Source: JACKBC01 sp041391125 | GTDB lineage: Bacteria > Chloroflexota > Anaerolineae > Caldilineales > Caldilineaceae | Assembly (NCBI GenBank): GCA_041391125.1 | Contig: JAWKON010000001.1 | Span: 243,113 to 307,112, forward strand | Direction: 5' to 3' | DNA length: 64,000 bases | Shown here: piece by piece, positions 52,907 through 63,430 of the stretch | Numbering within the stretch: the stretch's first letter is position 1 | Layout: the number at the start of each line of letters is the position of its first letter | Translations under genes and position numbers: made by a program | Notes under the pieces: model-generated | Told to the model about the DNA's origin: nothing | The model's database searches: none | Seen by the model: the letters and a program-made list of their open reading frames with translations, nothing else

Positions 52907-53602
52907 ATGAAACAGATCTTAGTTGTCGACGATGATCCGCTTATGCGGCGCAGCCTTTCGGTGCGCCTGGGGCAAGAGGGCTATACGGCCGCCACGGCGG
53001 CCACTGCCGAAGAGGCGCTTTCTTGCGTACGGACCAATCGCCCCGACCTGCTGCTGCTTGATATTGGGCTGCCGGGGATGGATGGGCTGGAAGCGTTGCG
53101 CACGTTGCGGACTCAAATGGCCGAAATTCCGGTCATTTTTGTGACGGCGCGGCGGCGCGAACTGGACCAAATTGTAGGGCTAGAGTTGGGCGCCGATGAT
53201 TACATTACCAAGCCGTTCGATTTGGATGTATTGCTGGCGCACGTCAAAGCTGTGTTGCGCCGTACGGTCAGCACAACCCCCGACCGGGCATCGACCGCGC
53301 AAAGTTTGACCGTTGGCAATCTGACCATAGACCGCGCCACTCACACCGCCGTCATCGGCAGCGCCGCCGTCGAACTGTCCCCCAAAGAATTTGATTTGCT
53401 GTGGGTCTTTGCCCAAAATGTCGGGCGCGTGCTGAGCGCTGAAGAGCTGCTCAACCAGGTATGGGGCGCCGAGTGGATGGGCGAAATGCAGACCCTTTAT
53501 GTTCACATTCGTTGGCTGCGTGAAAAGATCGAAGACGACCCCGCTCATCCCAAGCGCTTATTGACCGTGCGCGGCGTGGGCTATAAGCTGGCGGCGGAGT
53601 AG
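52907..53602 (+). CDS. OmpR/PhoB-family response regulator
   Basis: DNA-binding response regulator of 231 residues. The receiver domain has the acidic pocket VVDDDP, phospho-acceptor Asp52 in LLDIGLPGMDG, and Lys in YITKPFD. The C-terminal winged helix has LSPKEFDLLWVFAQNVGRVLS and RWLREKIEDDPAHPKRLLTVRGVGYKL. It is separated from the histidine kinase by three bases, so the two form a two-component pair. Target genes are unknown; the HtrA protease just upstream is a plausible one, since envelope-stress systems often control it. Confidence 0.94.
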   Translation: MKQILVVDDDPLMRRSLSVRLGQEGYTAATAATAEEALSCVRTNRPDLLLLDIGLPGMDGLEALRTLRTQMAEIPVIFVTARRRELDQIVGLELGADDYITKPFDLDVLLAHVKAVLRRTVSTTPDRASTAQSLTVGNLTIDRATHTAVIGSAAVELSPKEFDLLWVFAQNVGRVLSAEELLNQVWGAEWMGEMQTLYVHIRWLREKIEDDPAHPKRLLTVRGVGYKLAAE

Positions 53603-53605
53603 CCC

Positions 53606-55042
53606 ATGATGCACAGCTTGCGCATGCGCCTGGCCTTGAGCCATACGCTGCCCATTCTCATCTTTGTACCGCTGCTGGGTCTAGTGCTGCTCTATCAGCT
53701 TGAGCAGCGCTTTTTTCTCAACTATATGGCGCGCGAATTGGCCGTGCAGGGCGCGCTGATCGCCGAATTTCCGCGCACCGACCCGCGCATTTGGAACGAC
53801 CCCGTATTGGCGACCGGGCTGATCAACACGCTCCAGCAGAGCGTGCCGGCGCAGATGTCTTTTGTGGATGAAGCAACGCTGCTGGCCGCCATCAATGCAG
53901 ACACAGCTTCCGCCGCTTCCGGCCAGACCAATCCGCAAGCAGAGCTGGGCGCATCGCTATTGGCGCGCGCCAGCCGGGGCCAAGTGGTCTGGACAATTGA
54001 CAACGGCGCCGCGACGGCCGACCGCACCATCAATGTCGCCGTACCCGTTCTGGGCGGCAACGGCAAAGTAGTGGGCGCCGTGCGGCTTGCGCAGCGGCTC
54101 ACCGACGTGCAGGAGCGCATCAACGGGCTGCGCGTGGTGGTGCTGGCCACGCTCTTTGTGGGGGCGATTCTGTCGCTGCTATTGGGGTTAGTATTGGCGC
54201 GTTCATTGGGCGCCCCGCTGCTCCGCCTAAGCCAGGCTGTGGCCAGTTTTCAGCCCACCGACCAGCCAGAACAGGTGCCAGAGACAGGCCCCACCGAGAT
54301 GAAGTCATTGGCGGCCAATTTCAACCGCATGAGCGAACGGCTGCACGAATTGGAGCGTACGCGAACGCTGCTGCTTTCGGGCATTGTGCATGAATTGGGG
54401 CGACCGCTGGGCTCCATCAAGGCCGCCGCCCAAACCGTGGAGGCCAATGCCGATGTGGAATTGAGTCACGAATTGGCGGGCGGCATCAGCGAACATGTGG
54501 ACCGCCTGCGGCTGCAACTTGAAGACCTGGCGCTGCTGGGCGAAATCGAGGTGCAGGGGCTCACCCTTCACCCTGAACCCCTGGCGCTTACCGATTTGAT
54601 TGCCGATGTGTGCCACCAATTTCAAGAAATGGCTGTCCGCAATGCCATCACCCTAAGCTGCCGCGTGACCGACCTGCCCCCCATTGAAGCCGACCCGCGC
54701 CGGATCGAGCAGATTCTGGGCAATTTGCTGCACAATGCGTGCAAATATACGCCCGCCGGCGGCTGCGTCGCGGTTACGGCTGGCGTTGAATCGCAGGCTT
54801 GCCCACCCTTGCTGTGGGTGGACGTAACCGATAGCGGCCCCGGCATACCGGCGGGCGAAGAAGAGCGCATCTTCCACTTTTTCTACCGCAACCCCAATCT
54901 GCGCCGCATCCACCAGGGCATGGGCATCGGCCTGGCCCTCTCGCGCCAACTGGCCGCCGCCCACGGCGGTTCGCTCACGGTCGCGCATCGCCCCGGCCCC
55001 GGCGCCACGTTCCGCCTGCGTCTGCCGCTGGGGGAATTCTGA
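53606..55042 (+). CDS. Membrane sensor histidine kinase
   Basis: Sensor partner of the response regulator. 478 residues: TM1 about 14-31, extracytoplasmic domain ~32-173, TM2 about 176-199, HAMP ~200-250. The H-box is VHELGRPLGSIKAA with His262, where most kinases have HELRTPL. HATPase has NLLHNACKYTPAGG, DVTDSGPGIP and GMGIGLALSRQLAAAHGG. Length and order are standard for the family. The ATG at 53606 lies three bases after the regulator stop; the second codon is also ATG. Confidence 0.93.
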   Translation: MMHSLRMRLALSHTLPILIFVPLLGLVLLYQLEQRFFLNYMARELAVQGALIAEFPRTDPRIWNDPVLATGLINTLQQSVPAQMSFVDEATLLAAINADTASAASGQTNPQAELGASLLARASRGQVVWTIDNGAATADRTINVAVPVLGGNGKVVGAVRLAQRLTDVQERINGLRVVVLATLFVGAILSLLLGLVLARSLGAPLLRLSQAVASFQPTDQPEQVPETGPTEMKSLAANFNRMSERLHELERTRTLLLSGIVHELGRPLGSIKAAAQTVEANADVELSHELAGGISEHVDRLRLQLEDLALLGEIEVQGLTLHPEPLALTDLIADVCHQFQEMAVRNAITLSCRVTDLPPIEADPRRIEQILGNLLHNACKYTPAGGCVAVTAGVESQACPPLLWVDVTDSGPGIPAGEEERIFHFFYRNPNLRRIHQGMGIGLALSRQLAAAHGGSLTVAHRPGPGATFRLRLPLGEF

Positions 55043-55122
55043 AGGGGGGAAAGGGGGAAGGGGAGAAAGGGGGCTCTGCACGAGCCGCCCCCCCTGCTCC
55101 CTTTCTCCCCTTCCCCCTTTCA
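55043..55122. terminator. G/C-tract palindrome between convergent genes (GGGGGAAA units)
   Basis: AGGGGGGAAAGGGGGAAGGGG at the left is inverted as CCCCTTCCCCCTTTCA at the right around CTCTGCACGAG. It starts at the kinase stop codon and ends at the stop codon region of the convergent binding-protein gene. Probably a bidirectional terminator of the tandem-unit palindrome type. Confidence 0.65.
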
Positions 55123-55126
55123 GTTC

Positions 55127-56632
<1,506 letters not shown>

Positions 56633-56790
56633 TGGTTTTCTCCAGTTATGAAAAATGAACTTGAATACGCAGAGGCAAGCCAGTCCGTGAGCGGGAGCTG
56701 CTCCCCAAAAGGCCCACCGATTCACGGAACTGGCTAAAGCGGAAAAAAGGGATAATTTCCCTACCGCACAAGTTTATGTAGCGCCGCGGC

Positions 56791-57816
56791 TTATACGGCA
56801 TGTGACGCTGCCAGCCGCGGTGCTAGCGAAGAGCCGCGATAATCAACCGTGGCCATCATCGTGATCTCCTCTATGGGCCGCGCGCTATCTTGAATACGCG
56901 CCAGCAACAGTTCCGCCGCCTTTTGGCCCATTGCATACGTGGGCTGGGCCACCACCGTCAGCGGCGGGTTCATCACAAACATCCACTCCATCTCGTCAAA
57001 AGCTACCAGCGCCACGTCATCGGGCATCCGCAGCCCACGTTCGTGGATGGCGCGCAGCGCGCCCACGGTGAGCAGATTGTTGCCGGTAAAAAGCGCTGTG
57101 GGCGGGTCGGGCAGCGCCAACAGTTCATTGGTGAGCTGATAGCCAGTCTCCGTTTTCGGCACCCCGCAACGCAGCAGTTCCGCCACCACTGGCAGGCCGT
57201 GCTCTGTCAACGCATTCAGATATCCTTGCTGGCGCTCGCTGCCGGTGGACACGTCCGGCGTGCCCAATATGGCGCCGATGCGCGTGTGGCCGGCTTCAAT
57301 CAAATGAGTAATCACCTGATAGCTGGCGGCCGCGTTGTCCACAATTACAGAATCCACCGGTAGGCCGGTGAGCTTGCGGTCAACAGCAACCACCGGAATG
57401 GCGGCCTCAAAAAGCTGGCGACAGGCCACGCCCGCCTTGGCCGTGGGGGAGATAATTACGCCCGCCATATTCTCCGCCACCATCAATTCCACATAGAGCG
57501 CCTCTTTGGCCGGGTCTTCGTCGCTGTTGCAAAGGACAACAGTGTAATCGTACTGATAGGCCACATCTTCTACGGCGCGCACGATGGCAATAAAAAAGGG
57601 GTTTTGAATATCCGAAATAATCAACCCCAAGGTCTTGGTCTGTTTAGAGCGCAGACTGCGCGCGGCCCGGCTGGGCCGATAGCCCAACGCATCCACAGCG
57701 TCCAGCACTTGCTGGCGCGTTTTGGCACTGACATGAGGCTTGTTCGCGAGTACGCGCGACACGGTGGCAATAGAGACGCCAGCCTGGCGCGCTACATCTT
57801 CTATTTTGGCAGCCAA
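56791..57816 (-). CDS. LacI-family transcriptional regulator
   Basis: A 341-residue repressor. The N-terminal helix-turn-helix and hinge read KIEDVARQAGVSIATVSRVLANKPHVSAKTRQQVLDAVDALGYRPSRAARSL. The effector domain starts LGLIISDIQNPFFIAIVRAVEDVA, ending GQKAAELLLARIQD. Likely controls the family-1 binding protein downstream and perhaps the dpp/opp-like importer divergently upstream. A pair of AACGTT-centred palindromes 41 bases upstream of its start is a good candidate for its own operator. The effector sugar is unknown. Confidence 0.93.
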   Translation of the reverse strand: MAAKIEDVARQAGVSIATVSRVLANKPHVSAKTRQQVLDAVDALGYRPSRAARSLRSKQTKTLGLIISDIQNPFFIAIVRAVEDVAYQYDYTVVLCNSDEDPAKEALYVELMVAENMAGVIISPTAKAGVACRQLFEAAIPVVAVDRKLTGLPVDSVIVDNAAASYQVITHLIEAGHTRIGAILGTPDVSTGSERQQGYLNALTEHGLPVVAELLRCGVPKTETGYQLTNELLALPDPPTALFTGNNLLTVGALRAIHERGLRMPDDVALVAFDEMEWMFVMNPPLTVVAQPTYAMGQKAAELLLARIQDSARPIEEITMMATVDYRGSSLAPRLAASHAV

Positions 57817-58415
57817 ACGAATATTTCTTTAAGTTGGTAAAAAAGGGATCGGGAGTCTGAAAACGTTTACGGCCGGATTGTAAACGTTTTCAGAAAACCT
57901 GTCAAATCAGCGTACCACAGAATGAATTCTGCGTCTGGCATGGGAAACCGGTTAAAATCGGTGGCTGATACGGGAAACCGGCTTAAGTCGGTTTGCTTTA
58001 GCAGCCGCCGAATGAATTCGGCGGCGTTAACTGGTTTTACCATTTTCAAAATAGGTGCTATGATCAAATAGTAAGGGTATTTTCTTGTATACCTTCCTCG
58101 CGATTAGTGTTGATACATGTGTCCGAAAGGATGTGATTCCGCGTGCCGATCAAGCTCCCTGTTCTGGCGGCAAGCGGATAACAATTTGCCTGACTTCCTT
58201 CCCCAATCCAATCAGCCTATAGACGAGAGAAGCCGCGTTGATCAATTCACACGTGCGTGCGTCACTCTCGTAACGGTGTTTGTCTATAAGTCGTAAACGC
58301 AGCTCTATGTTTACGGGTTGTAAGTTGGTCTCCCCGCTGTTCCTTGTGTAGCGTAAATGTGTGGTTGTATTCACCATGAATAACGTCGAATTTGCCTGCA
58401 AATAAGGAGATGCTC
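57817..58415. promoter_or_regulatory. Divergent regulatory region between lacI-like and importer genes
   Basis: Holds the operator at 57857-57893. It also holds palindromes CAGAATGAATTCTG (57918-57931) and GCCGCCGAATGAATTCGGCGGC-type (58004-58025), and two direct repeats GGGAAACCGG-TTAAAATCGGT-like (57942-57962 and 57972-57992), each itself near-palindromic. The right half (58080-58400) shows no feature beyond the AAGGAG at 58404. No gene seen. Confidence 0.6.
57857..57893. promoter_or_regulatory. Candidate double LacI-family operator
   Basis: CTGAAAACGTTTAC (57857-57870) and GTAAACGTTTTCAG (57880-57893) are perfect inverted copies. Each contains an AAACGTTT core, the half-site type bound by LacI/GalR proteins. 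Centres are 21 bases apart, two helical turns. Confidence 0.75.
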
Positions 58416-60263
58416 ATGTCAACCGAAAATAATGGACGTAAAGTAACCCGCCGTGAATTTCTGCAATATGCCGAAATTCTCGGGGCGGCGGCGCTGGCGG
58501 CGCCGTGGCTGGCCGCCTGTGGTCAACCCGCACCGGCCACCTCATCGGAAGCGCCGGCGCCCGCGGCCGCCGAAGCCCCGGCTGAAGGCGTCACCGTGGC
58601 CGGCGGGCTCAAGGATGTGGCGCGCAACCGCACCTTTATTGCCGTGCGCGGCGGCACCCAGGGCAAGTTTACCGAGTGGGATCAGTGGAATCCCTTTGTG
58701 CCGGTGGCGAACCATCAATTTGGCTCAAACCTGATTTATGAACCGCTGGCCTTTTATAGCGCCTTTGCCGATAAAGAGTACATGTGGCTGGCCGAGAGCT
58801 ATGAATATTCGGACGACTTCAAAGAGCTGACCATCAAGACGCGGCCCAACATCAAATGGAGCGATGGCGAGGACTTTACCGCCGAGGATGTGGCCTTCAC
58901 CCTCAATGCGTGCAAGGAGTATGGCGCCAAGATCCGCTGGGGCACCAACGTGGCGCAGGTTATGGACAAGGCCGAGGCCGTCGACCCGCAGACGGTGAAA
59001 GTGACGCTGACCGTGCCGGCTCCGCGCTTCTTCTGGCTGCTGACCTATCACTTTGACATCGGCGTCTACATGCTGCCCAAGCACATCTTCGAGGGTGAGG
59101 ATCTCTCCACCTTTACCCATTTCGATCTGGAGAAAGGGTGGCCTGTGACCACCAGCCCGTGGCGCGTTGTACACACTTCGCCGCAGCAGAAGATTTTGGA
59201 TCGCGCTGATGATTGGTGGGGCGTGGCGGCCGGCGTGGCCAAACTGCCCGAAGTGGAACGCTTTATCCTGCTGCCCGATCAGGGTGAGCAGCAACTGGTG
59301 CAGTTGGTGATCAAGAACGATGTCGATTTCACCACCGGCATCCAGCCGTCGAGCTTCCCGACCGTGCTCGACGGCAATGACAAAGCCACTTCGTGGACCG
59401 GCAAAGAGTCGCCCTATGGCTATGTGGACTGGTGGCCGCACTCGCTTTATGTCAACACCGAGGTGGAGCCGTGGAGCGACAAAAATGTGCGCTGGGCGCT
59501 CAGTTATTACATTGACCGCTCCAAGATCGTCGACATCTCCTGGTCCGGCTCGTCCAAAGTGACGCCGCTGCCCATGCCCGATTATCCGCCCTTACAGCCC
59601 TACTTTGACGCCACTCAATCGTTGCTGGAGACATACAATACGCTTGAATACAATCCAGAAAAAGGTGATGAGCTACTCACGGCCAAGGGCTGGACGAAGA
59701 ATGGCGATGGTATGTGGATGGATGAAAAGGGCGCGCAGGTCAAGCTCGACATCATCAGCTTCTTCGACTTTACCAGCGTAGGCCCGGTGTTGGTCGAAAT
59801 GTTGAAACGCGGCGGTATTGAGGCCAGCTATTCGGAACCACCGGACATGTTCAGCAACTTCTCCACCGGCAATTTTACCGGCTGCCTCTTCGGTCATGGC
59901 GGAAGCTGCCGCGAGCCGCAAGAAACTCTGGCGCTCTACCAGAGCAGCTCGGAAGCCATTCCTGGCGGTCACGCCGTCAACTTCTCGCGCTGGCACAATG
60001 ATGCTTTCGACAAGCTGGCCGACCAGGCCTATGTCACACCGCCCACAGATACGGAGGCGCTGATCGACATCTGGGTCAAAAGCATGGAAATCTGGCTGCC
60101 CGAACTGCCCGACATCCAGCTCACCCAAGGCTTCCACCGTCTGCCGTGGACGACCGAAAACTGGACCAACATGCCGGACGCAAACAACCCGTACACCAAT
60201 TCAGCCCAGTGGCATTTGACCTTCGCCCTGGTGTTGCATAACGTGACGGCGACGCAGGCGTAG
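58416..60263 (+). CDS. Family-5 (peptide/oligosaccharide) ABC transporter substrate-binding protein with Tat signal
   Basis: Binding protein of a dpp/opp-type importer, 615 residues. RKVTRREFLQYAEILGAAALAAPWLAACG is a twin-arginine signal ending in a lipobox-like LAAC, so a Tat-exported lipoprotein. After an Ala/Pro linker come KTRPNIKWSDGEDFTAEDVAFTLNAC and LTVPAPRFFWLLTYHFDIGVYMLPKHIF, typical of family 5. The ATG at 58416 is chosen because AAGGAG lies six bases upstream; an earlier in-frame ATG at 58410 overlaps that box. It is followed by permeases and ATPases in the standard order. In this lineage family-5 systems carry peptides or plant oligosaccharides; LacI control points to sugars. 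Confidence 0.92.
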   Translation: MSTENNGRKVTRREFLQYAEILGAAALAAPWLAACGQPAPATSSEAPAPAAAEAPAEGVTVAGGLKDVARNRTFIAVRGGTQGKFTEWDQWNPFVPVANHQFGSNLIYEPLAFYSAFADKEYMWLAESYEYSDDFKELTIKTRPNIKWSDGEDFTAEDVAFTLNACKEYGAKIRWGTNVAQVMDKAEAVDPQTVKVTLTVPAPRFFWLLTYHFDIGVYMLPKHIFEGEDLSTFTHFDLEKGWPVTTSPWRVVHTSPQQKILDRADDWWGVAAGVAKLPEVERFILLPDQGEQQLVQLVIKNDVDFTTGIQPSSFPTVLDGNDKATSWTGKESPYGYVDWWPHSLYVNTEVEPWSDKNVRWALSYYIDRSKIVDISWSGSSKVTPLPMPDYPPLQPYFDATQSLLETYNTLEYNPEKGDELLTAKGWTKNGDGMWMDEKGAQVKLDIISFFDFTSVGPVLVEMLKRGGIEASYSEPPDMFSNFSTGNFTGCLFGHGGSCREPQETLALYQSSSEAIPGGHAVNFSRWHNDAFDKLADQAYVTPPTDTEALIDIWVKSMEIWLPELPDIQLTQGFHRLPWTTENWTNMPDANNPYTNSAQWHLTFALVLHNVTATQA

Positions 60264-60272
60264 TGTGGAAAG

Positions 60273-60370
60273 ACGGATGACAAGATGACCGGATGACAAG
60301 ATGACCGGATGACAAGATGACAGGGTGACAAGGAGACTTTCATCCGGTCATCTTGTCATCCTGTCATCCT
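60273..60370. repeat. Tandem-repeat palindrome (GGATGACAAGATGACC units)
   Basis: The left arm is about three 16-base units GGATGACAAGATGACC; the right arm is the inverted ATCCGGTCATCTTGTCATCC. It lies between the binding-protein stop and the permease ribosome-binding site (CGAGGAGCAAAC). May limit read-through so that binding protein exceeds permease, as hairpins in this position often do. Confidence 0.8.
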
Positions 60371-60383
60371 CGAGGAGCAAACA

Positions 60384-61388
60384 GTGAGCATCACCTACAT
60401 CGTCCGCCGTTTCCTCATCTTTGTGGTCGTGGTGTGGGCGGCGGCGACTTTTAATTTTGTGCTGCCGCGGTTGGGCGGGCAGAATCCCATTCGCGAGAAG
60501 TTGGTCTCTCAATCGGCGTTGAGCGGCGCGGTGCAGGCCGGGCTGGAGGAGATGATCACGGAGTTCGAGACCAAGTTCGGCCTGGACAAACCGCTCTGGC
60601 AGCAATATCTGACCTATCTAAGCGATATGTCGCGCTTTGACTTTAACTATTCCATTGCCAATTATCCGCGCAAAGTGATCGACATGATGGCCGAAGCGCT
60701 GCCGTGGACGGTGACGTTGCTGCTCGTCACTACAATTTTGGGCTTTCTGATCGGCAATCTGCTGGGCGCGCTGTTGGCCTGGCCCAATGCGCCGGGCTTC
60801 CTCAAATATGTAATGCCGCCGATCCTGATGCTGAGCGCCATTCCCTTTTTCCTGTTGGGGCTCATTTTGGTCTATGTGTTTGGCTTTTACCTGGGGTTCT
60901 TTCCCATGTATGGCGGCTACACCACCGGCACCATCCCCTCGTTCACGCTCGGTTTTATCTGGGACATGATCTGGCACTCGATCCTGCCGGCGCTGTCGAT
61001 TATCCTGGTTTCGACCGGCGGCTGGGCGCTGGGTATGCGCTCGCTCATGATCATGACGCAGGGCGAGGATTACGTTATTTTCAGCGACGCCATGGGGCTG
61101 CGCGACCGCACCATCTTTACGCGCTACGCCATTCGCAACGCACTGCTGCCCCAGGTGACGGCGGTGGCGTTGGCGCTGGGCCAAATCGTGTCGGGCGCCG
61201 TGCTGGTCGAGGTGATCTTTGGCTATCCGGGCATTGGCACCATGCTCTATCAGGCCATTCGCGGCTCGGACTTTTACCTGGTGCAGGGCATCGTCTTTGT
61301 TGTCATCATCTCGATTGGCCTGGCCACCTTTATCCTCGACATCATCTATCCGCTGCTCGACCCGCGGATCACCTATCGGAGAGCGTAA
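60384..61388 (+). CDS. ABC importer permease, DppB/OppB type
   Basis: A 334-residue membrane protein with about six spans. The N-terminus YIVRRFLIFVVVVWAAATFNFVLPRL is typical of DppB/OppB. GAVLVEVIFGYPGIGTMLYQAIRGSDFYLVQGIV is the conserved C-terminal segment. The EAA-like loop is around YVIFSDAMGLRDRTIFTRYAIRNALLPQ. The start is the GTG at 60384 with GAGGAG nine bases upstream. One base separates its stop from the next permease ATG. Confidence 0.92.
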   Translation: MSITYIVRRFLIFVVVVWAAATFNFVLPRLGGQNPIREKLVSQSALSGAVQAGLEEMITEFETKFGLDKPLWQQYLTYLSDMSRFDFNYSIANYPRKVIDMMAEALPWTVTLLLVTTILGFLIGNLLGALLAWPNAPGFLKYVMPPILMLSAIPFFLLGLILVYVFGFYLGFFPMYGGYTTGTIPSFTLGFIWDMIWHSILPALSIILVSTGGWALGMRSLMIMTQGEDYVIFSDAMGLRDRTIFTRYAIRNALLPQVTAVALALGQIVSGAVLVEVIFGYPGIGTMLYQAIRGSDFYLVQGIVFVVIISIGLATFILDIIYPLLDPRITYRRA

Positions 61389-61389
61389 C

Positions 61390-62305
61390 ATGGCAACTAC
61401 AATTGAGCCGGGGACGCTGCGCGACTATGCGGACTATCAACCGGGCTGGCGCGAATTTCTGGACTATGCCGTGCGCTACTGCCGCCGCAATCCGTCGCTG
61501 GTGATTGGGCTGGTGCTCTTCTTCGCTTTGCTGCTTTCATCGGTTATTGGCCGCTTCTTTGTGAACCTGGACAACGCCCGCCCAATTTCGGTGATGCCGC
61601 TGCAGCCACCCTCCGCCGAATTGCCCTTTGGCAGCGACAAACAGGGGCGCGACCTCTTTGCCGTCATGGTCGTCGGCACGCCGATGACGCTGCGCATCGG
61701 GCTGATTGCGGGCTTTTTGGGCGTGGGCTTTGGCAGCCTGCTGGCCTTCCTCGGCGCCTATTATGGCGGCTGGGTCGATACGCTGCTCACCGGCATTGTG
61801 GATGTGGGGCTGACCATTCCGGGGCTCATGGTGCTGATTGTGGTGGCCATGATGGTGCCGGGCGGTCTCTCGGTGGAGCAGATGGCGCTGGTGGTGGCGT
61901 CGCTGGCCTGGCTCTACCCGGCGCGCACCATTCGGGCGCAGGTGCTCACGCTGCGCGAACGCTCCTATGTGCAGGTGGCGCCTTTCGGGGATGCCGGGGC
62001 GAGCCGTTATTTTCAAGGAGATATTGCCCAATTTGCTGCCCTATCTGGCGGCGTCGCTGGTCGGCTCGGTCTCGGCGGCGGTGCTGGCGTCGATTGGATT
62101 GGAAGTGCTGGGGCTGGGGCCAATGGATGCGCCCACCATCGGCATGACGCTCTTCTGGATCAACTATAACGCCGCCGTGATCAACGGCTGGTGGTGGTGG
62201 TGGCTGCCGCCGATTATTGTGATCGGCCTGCTCTTTATCAGCCTCTTTCTGATCAGCGTGGGGCTGGATGAGGTCGCCAATCCACGCATTCGGAGGGCGG
62301 CCTAA
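61390..62305 (+). CDS. ABC importer permease, DppC/OppC type, one frameshift
   Basis: Second permease of the importer, about 304 residues. The first frame reads NPSLVIGLVLFFALLLSSVIGRF, then LPFGSDKQGRDLFAVMVVGTPMTLRIGLIAGFLG, the conserved DppC start. The frame breaks near 61985. The continuation GRAVIFKEILPNLLPYLAASLVGSVSAAVLASIGLEVLGLG completes the EAA loop and last spans. The stop TAA overlaps the next ATG by one base (TAATG at 62303-62307), so translation is coupled. Confidence 0.9.
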
Positions 62306-63318
62306 TGGTGAGTTATACCTATGAATTTGCGCGCCAAGCGGAACGCCACGACAGCGCCGCCAAGCGCGATGTGTTGCGCCTGCAAAATCTGAGCGTCTAT
62401 TACGACACCCCGCGCGGCCCCGTCCACGCCGTGGAAGACGTCACCTTTGCTTTGCGGGCGCAGGAGCGCTTTGGGCTGGTGGGCGAGTCGGGCTCCGGCA
62501 AATCCAGCATGGTGCTCACGATCATGCGGTTGATTAAGCCGCCGGCGCGGGTGGTCTCCGGCAGCATCTGGCTGGAGGATGCCAATTTGCTGACCCTGCC
62601 CGAACGCGAAATGAAGGCGCTGCGCCTGGCGCAGATTGCCCTGGTGGCGCAGGGGTCGATGAACTCGCTCAACCCGGTTATGCGCGTGCGCAATCAGATC
62701 AACCTGGGGCTGGTGGATCATGGCGTCAAATTGACCAAACGCGAGCTGGATGAACGGGTGGAGCTGCTGCTGGCTAAGGTGGGTCTCCCGCCGCAGGTTG
62801 CCAACATGTTTCCCCACGAATTGAGCGGCGGCATGAAGCAGCGCGTCATCATCGCCATTGCCATCAGCCTCGGCCCCAAAATCATCATCGCCGACGAACC
62901 CACCAGCGCGCTCGACGTGGTAGTGCAGCGGCAGGTCATGGAAACACTCAAAGAGGCCCAAAGCGAGATCAACGCCTCGGTCATGCTGGTGGGCCACGAC
63001 ATGGGGCTGATGGCCCAATTTGTCGAGCGGCTGGGCGTCATGTACGCCGGTCGGCTGATGGAGGTGGCGCCGGTGCGCGAGATTTTCAACCGCCCGCGCC
63101 ATCCCTACACGCAACTGCTCATCGAAAGCCTGCCCTCCACCGAAAGCAAGGGGGAATTTGTGGGCATTCCCGGTCTGCCGCCTTCGCTGCTCGCCGTGCC
63201 CTCCGGCTGCGTCTTTCGCACCCGCTGCCCGCTGGCCCAGGAACGCTGCAGCCTCGAAGTGCCGGCCCTGCGTGAGGTGCAGCCGGGCGTCATGGCAGCC
63301 TGTCATTTTGCGGAATAG
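62305..63318 (+). CDS. ABC importer ATPase, DppD/OppD type
   Basis: A 337-residue ATPase with Walker A GLVGESGSGKSSMVLTIM, Q-loop LVAQGSMNSLNPVMRV, signature LSGGMKQRVIIAIAI, Walker B IIIADEPTSALDVVVQ and H-loop LVGHDMGLMA. The C-terminal CVFRTRCPLAQERC, with paired Cys, is the oligopeptide-transporter C-terminal domain that often binds an Fe-S cluster. The ATG at 62305 overlaps the permease stop. Confidence 0.94.
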   Translation: MVSYTYEFARQAERHDSAAKRDVLRLQNLSVYYDTPRGPVHAVEDVTFALRAQERFGLVGESGSGKSSMVLTIMRLIKPPARVVSGSIWLEDANLLTLPEREMKALRLAQIALVAQGSMNSLNPVMRVRNQINLGLVDHGVKLTKRELDERVELLLAKVGLPPQVANMFPHELSGGMKQRVIIAIAISLGPKIIIADEPTSALDVVVQRQVMETLKEAQSEINASVMLVGHDMGLMAQFVERLGVMYAGRLMEVAPVREIFNRPRHPYTQLLIESLPSTESKGEFVGIPGLPPSLLAVPSGCVFRTRCPLAQERCSLEVPALREVQPGVMAACHFAE

Positions 63319-63327
63319 ACAACTTTA

Positions 63328-63408
63328 GACCCCCTCCCGGCCTCCCCCTCGAGGGGGAGGAGCTTTCTTTCCCTCCCCTCAAGAGGAGGGTCAGGAAGGG
63401 GTGAATAA
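63328..63408. repeat. GC-rich multi-hairpin repeat between the two importer ATPases
   Basis: CCTCCCCCTCGAGGGGGAGG is a near-perfect hairpin, then CCCTCCCCTCAAGAGGAGGG, enclosed by ACCCCCTCCC / GGAAGGGGT. Same class as those at 5849, 15867, 39166 and 43692. It interrupts an otherwise tightly packed operon. Confidence 0.6.
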
Positions 63409-63430
63409 CTTCCTGAATAGGAATCATTTG

